Below, in pieces: positions 1-8,991 of a DNA stretch of 64,000 nt; position 1 is the first letter of the stretch, and the number at the start of each line of letters is the position of its first letter. The stretch spans positions 111,407 to 175,406 of the forward strand of contig SSEB01000010.1 of assembly GCA_008012115.1 (NCBI GenBank), written 5' to 3'. The notes under the pieces are model-generated. The model was not told the origin of the DNA. It saw only the letters and a program-made list of their open reading frames with translations, and searched no databases. Position numbers and translations under genes: made by a program. Origin of the DNA: Nevskiaceae bacterium. GTDB lineage: Bacteria; Pseudomonadota; Gammaproteobacteria; Nevskiales; Nevskiaceae.

Positions 1-2
1 CG

Positions 3-992
3 CGCGACACCATTGCCCGCTGGTTCAACGCCCAGCGCGAGGAGATCGTGTTCACGCGCGGCACCACCGAGGCGATCAATCTCGTTGCGCGCAGCTACCT
101 GCAGCCGCGCCTGCAGCCCGGCGACGAGGTGCTGCTCACCGGCATGGAGCACCACTCCAACATCGTGCCCTGGCAGCTCGCGGGCGCGACAACCGTCGCC
201 GCGCCGGTCAACGACGCCGGCGAGCTGATCGTCGAGGAATGGCGGAAGCTCTTCTCGCCGCGCACGAAGCTGGTCAGCGTCGTGCATTGCTCCAATTCGC
301 TGGGCACGATCAACCCGGTCGCCGACATGATCCGCGAGGCGCATGCACGCGGCGTCCCGGTGCTGGTGGACGGCGCCCAGGCCATTGCGCACCTGCCGGT
401 GGATGTGAAGGCGCTGGATGTCGATTTCTACGTCTGCTCCGCGCACAAGGTCTACGGCCCGACCGGCTTCGGCGCGCTCTATGCCAGGCGCGAGCACCTG
501 GAGGCGATGCCGCCGTGGCAGGGCGGCGGCGACATGATCCGCACCGTCGCCTTCGAGGGCAGCACCTGGAACGAGGTGCCCTACAAGTTCGAGGCCGGCA
601 CGCCGGACATGTCCGGCGCAGTCGGGTTCGCAGCGGCGCTGGACTACCTGCGCGGCATCGGTCTCGAGCGCATCCACGCCCACGAGCAGGCGCTGCTCGA
701 CTACGCCACGCCGTGTGTCGCCGCGGTGCCCGGCCTGCGCCTGATCGGCACCGCCAAGAACAAGGGCGGCGTCCTGTCGTTCACCATGGACGGCGCACAC
801 CCGCATGACATCGGCGCGATCCTCGACCAGGAAGGCGTCGCCATCCGCACCGGTCACCATTGCACCATGCCTCTGATGCAGCGCTACGGCGTTCCCGCCA
901 CTGCGCGCGCGTCGCTGGCGCTGTACAACAGCACCGACGACATCGACCAGCTGGTCGCGGCCCTGCACAAGGTGCACCGGCTGTTCGCATGA
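3..992 (+). CDS. sufS: Cysteine desulfurase, SufS/CsdA type (5' end outside window)
   Basis: PLP enzyme that removes sulfur from cysteine and passes it on as persulfide for Fe-S cluster assembly in the cytosol. The reading frame is open from base 3, so the N-terminus is missing. Visible family motifs are FTRGTTEAINLVA near the left edge, HHSNIVPWQ, the cofactor region DGAQAIAHLPVDV, the PLP lysine in SAHKVYGPTG (Lys codon 447-449), and the catalytic cysteine in TGHHCTMPLM (codon 861-863), which is SufS-like rather than IscS-like. The gene ends 7 bases before the next start. A suf operon would be expected to the left, but that is inference because it lies outside the window. Confidence 0.93.
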   Translation, partial: RDTIARWFNAQREEIVFTRGTTEAINLVARSYLQPRLQPGDEVLLTGMEHHSNIVPWQLAGATTVAAPVNDAGELIVEEWRKLFSPRTKLVSVVHCSNSLGTINPVADMIREAHARGVPVLVDGAQAIAHLPVDVKALDVDFYVCSAHKVYGPTGFGALYARREHLEAMPPWQGGGDMIRTVAFEGSTWNEVPYKFEAGTPDMSGAVGFAAALDYLRGIGLERIHAHEQALLDYATPCVAAVPGLRLIGTAKNKGGVLSFTMDGAHPHDIGAILDQEGVAIRTGHHCTMPLMQRYGVPATARASLALYNSTDDIDQLVAALHKVHRLFA

Positions 993-999
993 AGGCGCC

Positions 1000-1794
1000 G
1001 TGAGCGACGCCGTCTGGGCGGTCAAGCTGCTGGCAGCACCGGCGCTGATCGGCCTGGCCAGCATCGCCGGCCGGCGCTGGGGGCCCGGCGCCGCCGGCAT
1101 GCTCGGCGGCCTGCCGCTGGTCGGTGGTCCGGTGGTGCTGACGCTGTGGCTGACCGAAGGCGTCGACTACGCCGCGCAGGTGGCGCAGTCGGCGCCCGCC
1201 GGCGTCTGGGCCAACATCGTCTACATGCTCACGCTGGCGGCGCTGAGCGCGCGCTGGCGCTGGTTCATCGCCATTCCCCTGGCATGGGCGTGTTATCTGG
1301 CCGCGGCATTGCTGCTGCACGCCGCGGGACTGGCGCAATCGCTGCCGCTGGGCATCGCGGTGGTGCCAGCGCTGTGGCTGGCGGCGCACCGCGGCCTGCC
1401 CCGCGTCGCGATGCCGTCGTCGCCGGTGCGGCTTCCCCACGTCGAACTGCTGGCGCGCGTCGCGGCCGCGGCGGCGCTGGTGCTCACCCTCACCGGGCTG
1501 TCGGCGCACCTGGGCGCGCAACTCACCGGCGTGCTGTCCGGCGCGCCGGTCGCGGCGGTCGTGATCCCGGCGTTCACGCTCGCCAACGCCGGACGCGGCG
1601 CCCTGCTGGCGACCCTGAGAGGTTTCCTGCTGGGGCTGATGGGCTTCAGCGTGTTCTTCCTGATCCTCGGCCGAGGCCTGCAGCACCACGCCGCGCTGGC
1701 GCTGGTGGCGGCGCTGGCCGGCGGTGCCGGCACCGGGCTGCTCGCCGCGCGCCAGTCACGGCCGGCTTTCGCCGCACCGGCCACCGCCGACTGA
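1000..1794 (+). CDS. Polytopic membrane protein of unknown function
   Basis: A 264-residue protein starting at GTG 1000, a few bases after the sufS stop, so it is probably co-transcribed. The sequence is almost entirely hydrophobic segments separated by short Arg/Gly/Pro turns; I see about eight candidate membrane helices. The N-terminal part carries a GRRWGPGAAGMLGGLPL stretch that resembles a family of uncharacterised inner-membrane proteins in proteobacteria. There is no signal peptide, ATPase or catalytic motif. I cannot assign a substrate. Element copy 1 begins 16 bases after its stop codon. Confidence 0.7.
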   Translation: MSDAVWAVKLLAAPALIGLASIAGRRWGPGAAGMLGGLPLVGGPVVLTLWLTEGVDYAAQVAQSAPAGVWANIVYMLTLAALSARWRWFIAIPLAWACYLAAALLLHAAGLAQSLPLGIAVVPALWLAAHRGLPRVAMPSSPVRLPHVELLARVAAAAALVLTLTGLSAHLGAQLTGVLSGAPVAAVVIPAFTLANAGRGALLATLRGFLLGLMGFSVFFLILGRGLQHHAALALVAALAGGAGTGLLAARQSRPAFAAPATAD

Positions 1795-1810
1795 AAAGCC
1801 CGCTTTGGGG

Positions 1811-1924
1811 GCCACCCGCTGACCGTTCCAACGCCGGGTCGAACGTTATGAATGATATTACGATTTATATTTCGTATTATTTTTAATAACATTTTCCCCA
1901 GGGCGTCGGCACATAGCGGGTGGC
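1811..1924. repeat. 114-bp AT-core palindromic element, copy 1
   Basis: Perfect 10-bp terminal inverted repeat: GCCACCCGCT at 1811-1820 and AGCGGGTGGC at 1915-1924. Between them lie 24 bp, a 46-bp AT-rich core (1845-1890, about 8 G/C in 46) starting GTTAT and ending ATAAC, and another 24 bp. The right arm contains TTTTCCCCAGGG. It starts 16 bp after the stop of the membrane-protein gene and lies upstream of the GGDEF/EAL gene. The family is described in the findings. Confidence 0.9.
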
Positions 1925-2048
1925 ATCGCCAGCCTCGTGTCGACGCATGGGTCGCGGGCAGTCCTCGCGCCGAGGCTCACATTCGCTTGGGCTCGTATGC
2001 AATCATTCGCTAGTCCCGTCTTCTAACCTGCGAGTAAGCACCGGAACG

Positions 2049-5000
2049 ATGCCCGTGGAGCAGCGCGTCAACGCCCATGCCAGCGATGCCCTGGCCGCAC
2101 TGCGCCCCCACGAAGGATTGCAGTTCAAGCTCGCCGCCCTGCTCGTCGTGCTGGTGCTGCTGCTCGGCGGCGCGGCGCTGGTGGTCGGCAAGTTGCTGGT
2201 GCGCGACGGTCTGGTGACGCAAACCTTCCGCTACGAAAGCGAGAGCGGTCGCCGCATCGCCCAGCAGTTCGATGACCTCGCCCTGCGCGCGGAAACGCTC
2301 GGCAACACCCTGGCGAAGCTGGCGGCGTCCAGCCCCGGCGGCCCCGCCGCGCTGCGCAGCAGCGTTGCGCCCCTCACCGCCCTGCTGCCCGACAACGGCG
2401 TGATCGTCGGCGTCGGCCTGTGGCCGGAGACCGGCGGCGGCGAACGCAGCAGCCTCTACTGGCTGCGCGATGCCAGCGGCACGCTGCAGCCGCGCAGCGA
2501 CTACAACGATCCGCGCACCGTGCCCTACGACCACGAGAAGTGGTACACGCCAGCCCGCTACAGCCAGCGCGACCGCTGCTACTGGACACCGGCCTACCGC
2601 GAGCCGCTGCTGCGCCGCGACGTCGTCACCTGCACCCTGCCGCTGCACGGTGTTCAGGGCTTCGCCGGCGCCGTCACCGTCAGCCTCGGCGTGCAGGAAC
2701 TCGAAGCCCTGTTCGCCCGCGCCACCGACGGCGACATCGGCTACAGCCTGCTGCTGGATCACGGCAGCCGCCTGCTCGCCGTCTCGCCGCGCGCCGTGCA
2801 CATCGGCGACGGCAAGACGCGACCGCGCAACCTCGCCGAACTCGGCCAGATGCAGCCGGCGCTCAACCCGCTGGCGCTGGCGGTGCACCAGCTCGACGGC
2901 GATCGCGCAACGCAGGCGGCGCGCACGCCGCAGTTCGGGCCCGCGCAGGCCGCCGCCCTGCAGGCCGGCAGCCGCGAGATGTCGCGGCAGGAAGCCGAGG
3001 CCGCGCTGGCGGCGCTGTGGGCGGCGCAGAATCCACCGGCCGCGACCGCGCCGCAGCGCCTCGATATCGACAGCGACCCGGTGCTGGGCGCGGACGCTTT
3101 CGCCACGCTGTTCCCGCTGCCCGGCGCCGACTGGCATCTGGTGCGCGTCACGCCGATGAAGCAGGGCTTCGCCGGTGCCGACCACATCTTCATGCAGACC
3201 CTGCTGGTCAACGCCGGCGCCATCGCCCTGACCCTGCTGGCGCTGTACTTCGGCCTGCGTTATCTCGTGGTGGGACCGCTGCGGCGCATGACCGCCGCGC
3301 TGGCCAACTCCGGCAGCGTCGAGGACTCCCTGCACGTCGCGCTGGACGAACGCCCGCGCAACGAGCTGGGCCTGCTCGCCTACTGGCACAACGAGCGCAT
3401 CCGCCAGATGCGCGAACTGATGGAGCGCGCCATCACCACCAACGCCCAGCTGGTGATGGAGTCGGAAGAGCGCCGCAATGCGCAGGAGGCGCTGGCGCGC
3501 ATGCAGGAGCGCGCGGCGCTGGCGCTGCAGTCGGTGGCCGACGGCGTGATCATCGCCGACGTCAACGGCCGCGTCGACGACATGAATCCGGTTGCCGAGC
3601 AGCTCACCGGCGTGCCGCTGCGCGGCGGCCGCGGCAAGGCCTTCAACGAAGTGTTCAGCGCGCGCACCGGCAACAGCGCAGTGATGCCCAACCTCGCCGA
3701 GCTGTCGGTGCAACGCGGCGCGCGTCTCGATTACCCCAACGGCCTGATCCTGCAGAGCCGCGACGGCGAGCAGCACGAGGTGCACCTGACGGTGACCCCG
3801 ATCCGCACCCGGCAGAACCGCCTGGTCGGCAGCGTGGTCGTGTTCCGCAAGAAATCCGCGCCGGTGGAGATGGCGCCGGCGCCGGTGGCCGAACCCGACC
3901 TGACCACCGGCCTGCCGCGCCGCGCCGACTGCGACCGCCGCGTCAGCGCGCTGATCGACGCGGCACGCCTGGACCGCAGCAGCCACGCGCTGCTGGTAGC
4001 CGACCTCGACCAACTCAAGCGCATCAACGACACCGCCGGCCTGCAGGCCGGTGACGAGGCCATCGTCCATGCCGGCGTGGCGTTGGCGGCGGCAGTCGGC
4101 GCCGCCGGCGAGGTGTTCCGTCTCGGCGGCGACCAGTTTGCCGTGGTGCTGCGCAACCTCGATGCCGAGCGCGCCGGCGGCTTCGCCGAGACGCTGCGCA
4201 AGGCGCTGGCGGCGTCACCGCTGGAATGGGAGTCGCGCCGCTATCCGATGACGGTCAGCATCGGCTTCGCGCCGTTCGGCGGCGACGCCAGCAGCGCCGC
4301 CGACGTGATGCAGCGCGCCGAACTCGCCTGCCGTGCCGCCAAGCGCAACGGCCGCAACCGCGTCCAGGCCTGGCAGGACGACCTCAACCCGCAGCACCAG
4401 CAGGTCGACGATGCCGTCTGGGTGCGCCGCCTGCGCGCCGGTCTCGACGGCAACCTGCTGCACCTGACCACGCAGTTCATCCAGTCCGGCAACGCGCACG
4501 CCGGCGAGGGCAACGCCTTCGAGGTGCTGCTGGCGCTGGAGGACGAGGAAGGCTTCTGGTCCACCTCCACCGCCTTCATGCCGGCGGCGCAGCGCCACAA
4601 CCTGACGACGGAGCTGGACCGCTGGGTGGTGAGCCGCACGCTCACCCATCTCGCGCGCAACCCGGCGATGCTGCCGAACCTGGCCTTCGTCAACATCAAC
4701 CTGTCGGCGCAATCGCTGGCCGAGCCCAGCATGATCGAATACATCGTGCGCGCCTTCGAGAATCTGCCGGCGGTGCCGGCCAACCGTATCTGCTTCGAGT
4801 TCGCCGAGGAGGCGCTGACTGGCCATCCGCAGCAGGCGCAGCTGTTCTGCGAGTCGCTGCACGGCATCGGCTGCCGCCTGTCGGTGGATCACTTCAGTGG
4901 CCGTCGCATCTCGGATGTCGGCCTGCTGCGGCGCCTGCCGCTGGATTTCGTCAAGGTGGACTCGGCGCAGTTCCGCAACATCGCCAACGATCCGGTCGAG

Positions 5001-5180
5001 CAGATGATGGCGGAGTCGCTGATGCGCCTAGCGCACACGCTGCGCAAGCGCGTGATTACGGCGCAGCTCGAGGACGGCGCGCGTCTCGACACCTGGCGGC
5101 GCCTGGGCGCCGACTATTTCCAGGGCCACATTGTGTCGAAGCCGACGCCGGTGATCTTCACGCCGCCGCGCGCGGCGTAA
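2049..5180 (+). CDS. Membrane sensor with Cache-like, PAS, degenerate GGDEF and degenerate EAL domains
   Basis: A 1043-residue cyclic-di-GMP-type signalling protein. The start is put at ATG 2049 because the in-frame GTG at 1920 lies inside the repeat element. Order seen: membrane helix at about residues 26-48, a large periplasmic region of Cache type to about 375, a second helix at about 378-407, a HAMP-like linker, PAS at about 484-600, GGDEF at about 617-774 and EAL at about 784-1040. The GGDEF signature reads GGDQF (residues 693-697). The EAL signature reads EVLLAL (from residue 825) and the usual DDFG reads DHFSG (from 947), so both active sites lack canonical residues. It is more likely a c-di-GMP receptor or signal relay than an active cyclase or phosphodiesterase; that is inference. 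Confidence 0.85.
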   Translation: MPVEQRVNAHASDALAALRPHEGLQFKLAALLVVLVLLLGGAALVVGKLLVRDGLVTQTFRYESESGRRIAQQFDDLALRAETLGNTLAKLAASSPGGPAALRSSVAPLTALLPDNGVIVGVGLWPETGGGERSSLYWLRDASGTLQPRSDYNDPRTVPYDHEKWYTPARYSQRDRCYWTPAYREPLLRRDVVTCTLPLHGVQGFAGAVTVSLGVQELEALFARATDGDIGYSLLLDHGSRLLAVSPRAVHIGDGKTRPRNLAELGQMQPALNPLALAVHQLDGDRATQAARTPQFGPAQAAALQAGSREMSRQEAEAALAALWAAQNPPAATAPQRLDIDSDPVLGADAFATLFPLPGADWHLVRVTPMKQGFAGADHIFMQTLLVNAGAIALTLLALYFGLRYLVVGPLRRMTAALANSGSVEDSLHVALDERPRNELGLLAYWHNERIRQMRELMERAITTNAQLVMESEERRNAQEALARMQERAALALQSVADGVIIADVNGRVDDMNPVAEQLTGVPLRGGRGKAFNEVFSARTGNSAVMPNLAELSVQRGARLDYPNGLILQSRDGEQHEVHLTVTPIRTRQNRLVGSVVVFRKKSAPVEMAPAPVAEPDLTTGLPRRADCDRRVSALIDAARLDRSSHALLVADLDQLKRINDTAGLQAGDEAIVHAGVALAAAVGAAGEVFRLGGDQFAVVLRNLDAERAGGFAETLRKALAASPLEWESRRYPMTVSIGFAPFGGDASSAADVMQRAELACRAAKRNGRNRVQAWQDDLNPQHQQVDDAVWVRRLRAGLDGNLLHLTTQFIQSGNAHAGEGNAFEVLLALEDEEGFWSTSTAFMPAAQRHNLTTELDRWVVSRTLTHLARNPAMLPNLAFVNINLSAQSLAEPSMIEYIVRAFENLPAVPANRICFEFAEEALTGHPQQAQLFCESLHGIGCRLSVDHFSGRRISDVGLLRRLPLDFVKVDSAQFRNIANDPVEQMMAESLMRLAHTLRKRVITAQLEDGARLDTWRRLGADYFQGHIVSKPTPVIFTPPRAA

Positions 5181-5192
5181 GGCCGCCGCCGG

Positions 5193-6893
5193 CTACGCCA
5201 GCCGCAGGTCCTGGATCAACAGATCCAGCTTGTCCTCGCCATTCCAGCGGTTGACGCCCAGGCGATAGGCGAGCTGCACGCGGCCACGCGTGACCAAGCG
5301 CTCGTGCCCGCCGAAATCCATCGCCTCGTAGCGCTGCCCGTCGCGGCGCAGGCGGTACTTGGCATGGGTCTGGGTGCTGCCGACCAGGCGCGCGCTCTCG
5401 ACCTCGAACACGCCTTCGAACAACGGTTCGGCGAAGCCCTGGCCCCAGGGGCCGGCGCCCGCCAGCAGCTGCGCGGTGTCGAGGCTCAGCTCGGCGGCAT
5501 CGAGTTCGCCATCGGTCTCGATCACCTGTTCCAGTTGCGTGGCGTCCAGCCACTCGGCGCAGACCGCGTCGAAGGCGGCGCTGAAGCGCTCGTAGTGCGC
5601 CTCCGCCAGGGTCAGGCCGGCGGCCATGGCATGGCCGCCGAAGCGTTCGATCATGCCCGGGTGGCGCGCGTCGACCGCAGCGAGGGCATCGCGGATGTGC
5701 AGGCCCGGAATCGAGCGTCCGGAGCCCTTCAGCAGGCCGCCCTCGCTGGCGCGCGCAAAGGCGATGGCCGGACGGTGCAGCTTCTCCTTGATGCGCGAGG
5801 CGACGAGGCCGACCACGCCCTCGTGCCAGCTCGCATCGAACAGGCAGACACCGGTGCCGGCGCCGTCCTCGGCCACGATCTGCAGGGCCGCCTCGCGCAT
5901 TTCGGACTCGATCTCGCGGCGTTCGCGGTTGAGCCGGTCCAGCGTGTGCGCCAGGGTGTCGGCGGCGGCACCGTCGTTGCCGAGCAGGCACTCGATGCCG
6001 ATGCGCATGTCGTCGAGACGGCCGGCGGCATTGATGCGCGGACCGAGCACGAAGCCCAGGTCGATGGCGCCGAGATCCTCGGCGCGGCGGCCGGCCGCGC
6101 GCAGCAGCGCCAGCAGCCCGGGGCGCGCGCGGCCGCTGCGGATGCGCGCCACGCCCTGCTGCACGAGGATGCGGTTGTTGTGGTCCAGCTTCACCACGTC
6201 GGCCACCGTGCCGAGCGCGACCAGATCGAGATACTCGGCGAGCTGCGGCTCCAGCCGCGCCGCGAACCAGCCGGTTTCGCGCAGCCGCGCGCGAAGCGCC
6301 AGCAGTAAGTAGAACATCACGCCGACGCCGGCGAGATGCTTGCTGGCGAAGCCGCAGCCCGGCTGGTTGGGATTGACGATGGCATCGGCCGCCGGCAATT
6401 CGGGACCGGGCAGATGATGGTCGGTGATCAGCACCGTCATGCCCAGCGCTTTCGCGCGTGCCACGCCGGCATTGCTGGCAATGCCGTTGTCCACCGTGAT
6501 CAGCAGGCCGGTGCCGCCCTGCGCGGCCAGCTCCGCCAGCGCCGACGACAGGCCATAGCCCATGCGGAAGCGGTCCGGCACCACATAGTCCACGCGCGCC
6601 GCGCCCATCGCGCGCAGGGCCAGCACCGCCAGCGCGGTGCTGGTGGCGCCGTCGGCGTCGTAGTCGCCGGCGATGACGATGCGCTGCCCTTCGCGCAGGG
6701 CGCGCTCCAGCAGCAGGGCGGCGTCGGCGATGCCCTTGAGCCCGGACGGCGGCAGCAGTTGCTTGAGATCGAGCGAGAGCTCCTCGGCGCGCACGCCGCG
6801 CGCGCCGTAAATCCGGCGCAGCACCGGCGGCAGGCTGGCGGGCAAGGCATGGGCCGACACGGCCTCGCGGCGACGGATCCGGGGCGCGTTCAT
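5193..6893 (-). CDS. recJ: Single-stranded-DNA-specific exonuclease RecJ
   Basis: 5'-3' ssDNA exonuclease for recombination and mismatch/base-excision repair. The product is 566 residues, close to the E. coli enzyme (577). It has the DHH-family motifs DYDADG in the N-terminal third, TVDNGIAS and ITDHHLPG for metal binding, and the DHHA1 motif RFGGHAMAAGLTL in the C-terminal half. ATG 6893 is chosen because a GGGG ribosome-binding stretch precedes it. The longer in-frame start at 6920 would sit inside element copy 2. The gene is convergent with the GGDEF/EAL gene, separated by 12 bases. Confidence 0.96.
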   Translation of the reverse strand: MNAPRIRRREAVSAHALPASLPPVLRRIYGARGVRAEELSLDLKQLLPPSGLKGIADAALLLERALREGQRIVIAGDYDADGATSTALAVLALRAMGAARVDYVVPDRFRMGYGLSSALAELAAQGGTGLLITVDNGIASNAGVARAKALGMTVLITDHHLPGPELPAADAIVNPNQPGCGFASKHLAGVGVMFYLLLALRARLRETGWFAARLEPQLAEYLDLVALGTVADVVKLDHNNRILVQQGVARIRSGRARPGLLALLRAAGRRAEDLGAIDLGFVLGPRINAAGRLDDMRIGIECLLGNDGAAADTLAHTLDRLNRERREIESEMREAALQIVAEDGAGTGVCLFDASWHEGVVGLVASRIKEKLHRPAIAFARASEGGLLKGSGRSIPGLHIRDALAAVDARHPGMIERFGGHAMAAGLTLAEAHYERFSAAFDAVCAEWLDATQLEQVIETDGELDAAELSLDTAQLLAGAGPWGQGFAEPLFEGVFEVESARLVGSTQTHAKYRLRRDGQRYEAMDFGGHERLVTRGRVQLAYRLGVNRWNGEDKLDLLIQDLRLA

Positions 6894-6915
6894 GCCCCGC
6901 ACCGGCTGCCGGCAT

Positions 6916-7029
6916 GCCACCCGCTGTCAACGCCTGGCCTTTTCATGATGTTATTAAATATCAATAGAATAATTAATTGATTAATATTATATAACAAATT
7001 CCCTGGGGAAAAGCGGCAGAGCGAGTGGC
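6916..7029. repeat. 114-bp AT-core palindromic element, copy 2
   Basis: Termini GCCACCCGCT (6916-6925) and AGCGAGTGGC (7020-7029, one mismatch to the consensus). The core is 6950-6995 (46 bp, 5 G/C), bounded by GTTAT and ATAAC. Both arms are exactly 24 bp. The right arm has TTCCCTGGGGAAAA, a near-palindrome. It lies between the TSUP stop (23 bp to its right) and the recJ start (22 bp to its left). Confidence 0.9.
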
Positions 7030-7052
7030 GCCGCAAGTGTGCCGCAAAACGC

Positions 7053-7820
7053 TCAAGCCCAGGTTTCGATGCCCTGCAGCAGCAGCCAGGCGCCCATCAG
7101 CAGCGTCACGGTCTCGAAGGCCCGCTTGATGAAGCGGTTGCCCTTGAGCAGGGCCAGCGAGCTGCCGAGATAGCCGCCGAGCACACCGCCGACCGCCAGC
7201 GCCGGCACCCAGTCCCAGCGCACCGGCGTCGCCAGCGCCACGGTGACGCCAGCGATGCTGTTCCAGAACAGGCCGACCATCAGCATGGTGCCGGCGACCG
7301 CGCCGGTGTAGTCGAAGCCGAACCAGCGCAAAAACACCAGCGTGGCGAACAGGCCGGGACCGGAGGGAAACAGGCCGCAGAGCAGGCCCACGCCGGCCAT
7401 CAGGACCATGCCGGTCCAGAGACCGCGGCCCTGGCGATGGCGAGGCTGCGCATCGACCCCGAAGCCCGGCCGCAGGATCGAGTACAGCGCCATGCCGATG
7501 TTGCTCAGGCCGAACAGCACCTTGCCCGGTCCGGCGGGAATCTGCAGCGCCCAGAGATTGCCGACGATCAGTCCCGGCAGACCGGCGGCCAGCATCAGGC
7601 CGATGAAGGTCCAGTCGAAACGATAGCTGCGCAGCAGCTTGGCGGTGGAGCCCAGGCCCAGCGCCACCACCGCCACCTTGTGCGTGGCGATGGCGAGCGT
7701 GAACGGCAGGCCGAGCGCAATCAGCGCCGGAAACTGCACGAGGCCCGCGCCGCCGCCGGCCAGCGCCGAGAAAAAGCTGGCGGTAAAGCCGGTGAGCGCC
7801 AGCAGCAGAAGTTGCAGCAC
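7053..7820 (-). CDS. Sulfite exporter TauE/SafE (TSUP) family permease
   Basis: A 255-residue integral membrane protein with about seven to eight hydrophobic segments. The N-terminal signature ALTGFTASFFSALAGGGAG followed by PALIALGLPF and ATHKVAV is typical of TSUP permeases, which move sulfite, sulfoacetate or other small organosulfur anions. The C-terminal half repeats the pattern (GFDYTGAVAGTMLMVGLFWN). It starts 15 bases after the thrC stop, so it probably ends the threonine operon. The substrate cannot be read from the sequence. Confidence 0.85.
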   Translation of the reverse strand: MLQLLLLALTGFTASFFSALAGGGAGLVQFPALIALGLPFTLAIATHKVAVVALGLGSTAKLLRSYRFDWTFIGLMLAAGLPGLIVGNLWALQIPAGPGKVLFGLSNIGMALYSILRPGFGVDAQPRHRQGRGLWTGMVLMAGVGLLCGLFPSGPGLFATLVFLRWFGFDYTGAVAGTMLMVGLFWNSIAGVTVALATPVRWDWVPALAVGGVLGGYLGSSLALLKGNRFIKRAFETVTLLMGAWLLLQGIETWA

Positions 7821-7835
7821 GCGCCGCGTGCCGCG

Positions 7836-8957
7836 CTAGGCGATGTGCGAGCGGATGGCCTTCTCGACGGCGGCGCGTTCGGCCGGCACCTGGATCAGAC
7901 CCTGCAGACCGCCCTTCATCACGATGTCGGGGTCCTTCAGGCCGTTGCCGGTAAGCGTGCACACCACGGTGCTGCCCGGCGCGATCCTGCCGGCCTTGAT
8001 GTCGGCCAGCGCACCGCACAGCGAGGCGGCGGAGGCCGGCTCGCAGAACACGCCCTCGCTCACCGCCAGCAGCTTCTGCGTGACGAGGATGGCCTCGTCG
8101 CTGCACTCGTCGAACCAGCCGCCGGACTCCTGCTGCACCTTCCAGGCCTGGCTCCAGGACTGCGGATCGCCGATGCGGATGGCGGTAGCGACGGTTTCGG
8201 GATTCTTCACCACGCCGCCGCGCATGAACGGCGCGCTGCCGGCCGCCTGATAGCCGACCATCTTCGGACGCTGCGTCGGCTGTCCCGACTGCAGGTGTGC
8301 GCAGCGGCCGTTGCAGTAGGCGCAGGCCTGCGTCTGCACGCCGGCGGATTCGGAATAGCCGATCCAGTGCGCGGTGATGTTGCCGGCGTTGCCCACCGGC
8401 AGGCAGTGATAGTCCGGCGCGCGGCCCAGTGCCTCGACGATCTCGAACGCCGCCGTCTTCTGACCCTGCAGGCGATACGGGTTGATCGAGTTGACGATGC
8501 TCACCGGCGAGGTCTGCGCGACCTCCTTCACCAGCCGCATGCCGTCGTCGAAGTTGCCCTGGATCTGCACGACCACCGCGCCGTGCACCACGGCCTGCGC
8601 CAGCTTGCCGAGCGCGATCTTGCCATCGGGAATCAGCACGAAGGCGGTGATGCCGGCGCGCGCGGCATAAGCCGCGGCGGCGGCCGAAGTGTTGCCGGTG
8701 GAGGCGCAGATGATCGCCCTGCTGCCTTCGTGGACGGCCTGCGTGACGGCGACCGTCATGCCGCGATCCTTGAACGAGCCGGTCGGATTGAGGCCCTCGA
8801 ACTTGACGTAGATCTCGCCCTCGAAGCCGACCTTGCGTGTCAGGTTGTCGAGCTTGATCAGCGGCGTGCGGCCCTCGCCGAGGCTGATGGCGCGCGCCTC
8901 CTTGGGCAGCGGCAGGCGATCGCGGTAGGCGTCAATCAGTCCGGTGTAGCGGGTCAT
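7836..8957 (-). CDS. thrC: Threonine synthase
   Basis: PLP enzyme converting O-phosphohomoserine to threonine, the last step of the pathway. The product is 373 residues from ATG 8957; the frame remains open further upstream, but that part overlaps the GNAT gene and has no homology-like content. The motifs LGEGRTPLIKLDNL and GLNPTGSFKDRGM (PLP lysine) are clear, and ICASTGNTSAAAAAYAARAG and LPVGNAGNITAHWIGY are family hallmarks. A cysteine cluster ACAYCNGRCAH follows the last motif and is unusual to my eye. Hom, a GNAT and thrC are read in that order, consistent with a threonine operon. Confidence 0.95.
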   Translation of the reverse strand: MTRYTGLIDAYRDRLPLPKEARAISLGEGRTPLIKLDNLTRKVGFEGEIYVKFEGLNPTGSFKDRGMTVAVTQAVHEGSRAIICASTGNTSAAAAAYAARAGITAFVLIPDGKIALGKLAQAVVHGAVVVQIQGNFDDGMRLVKEVAQTSPVSIVNSINPYRLQGQKTAAFEIVEALGRAPDYHCLPVGNAGNITAHWIGYSESAGVQTQACAYCNGRCAHLQSGQPTQRPKMVGYQAAGSAPFMRGGVVKNPETVATAIRIGDPQSWSQAWKVQQESGGWFDECSDEAILVTQKLLAVSEGVFCEPASAASLCGALADIKAGRIAPGSTVVCTLTGNGLKDPDIVMKGGLQGLIQVPAERAAVEKAIRSHIA

Positions 8958-8991
8958 GGCGTGTTCCTGAAAACTCGGGTTGCGATATCGA

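Noticed and set aside
1805..1930. Target-site duplications flanking the elements, as for a transposed MITE
   Set aside because: Flanks of the copies checked (1, 5 and 8) show no matching short direct repeats next to the termini, and cores are unrelated, so mobility is not supported by the sequence.
2010..4070. Very long antisense open frame under the GGDEF/EAL gene
   Set aside because: High-GC third-position effect: the product is Ala/Gly/Arg/Gln-rich and has no domain, while the + strand frame has clear domains throughout.
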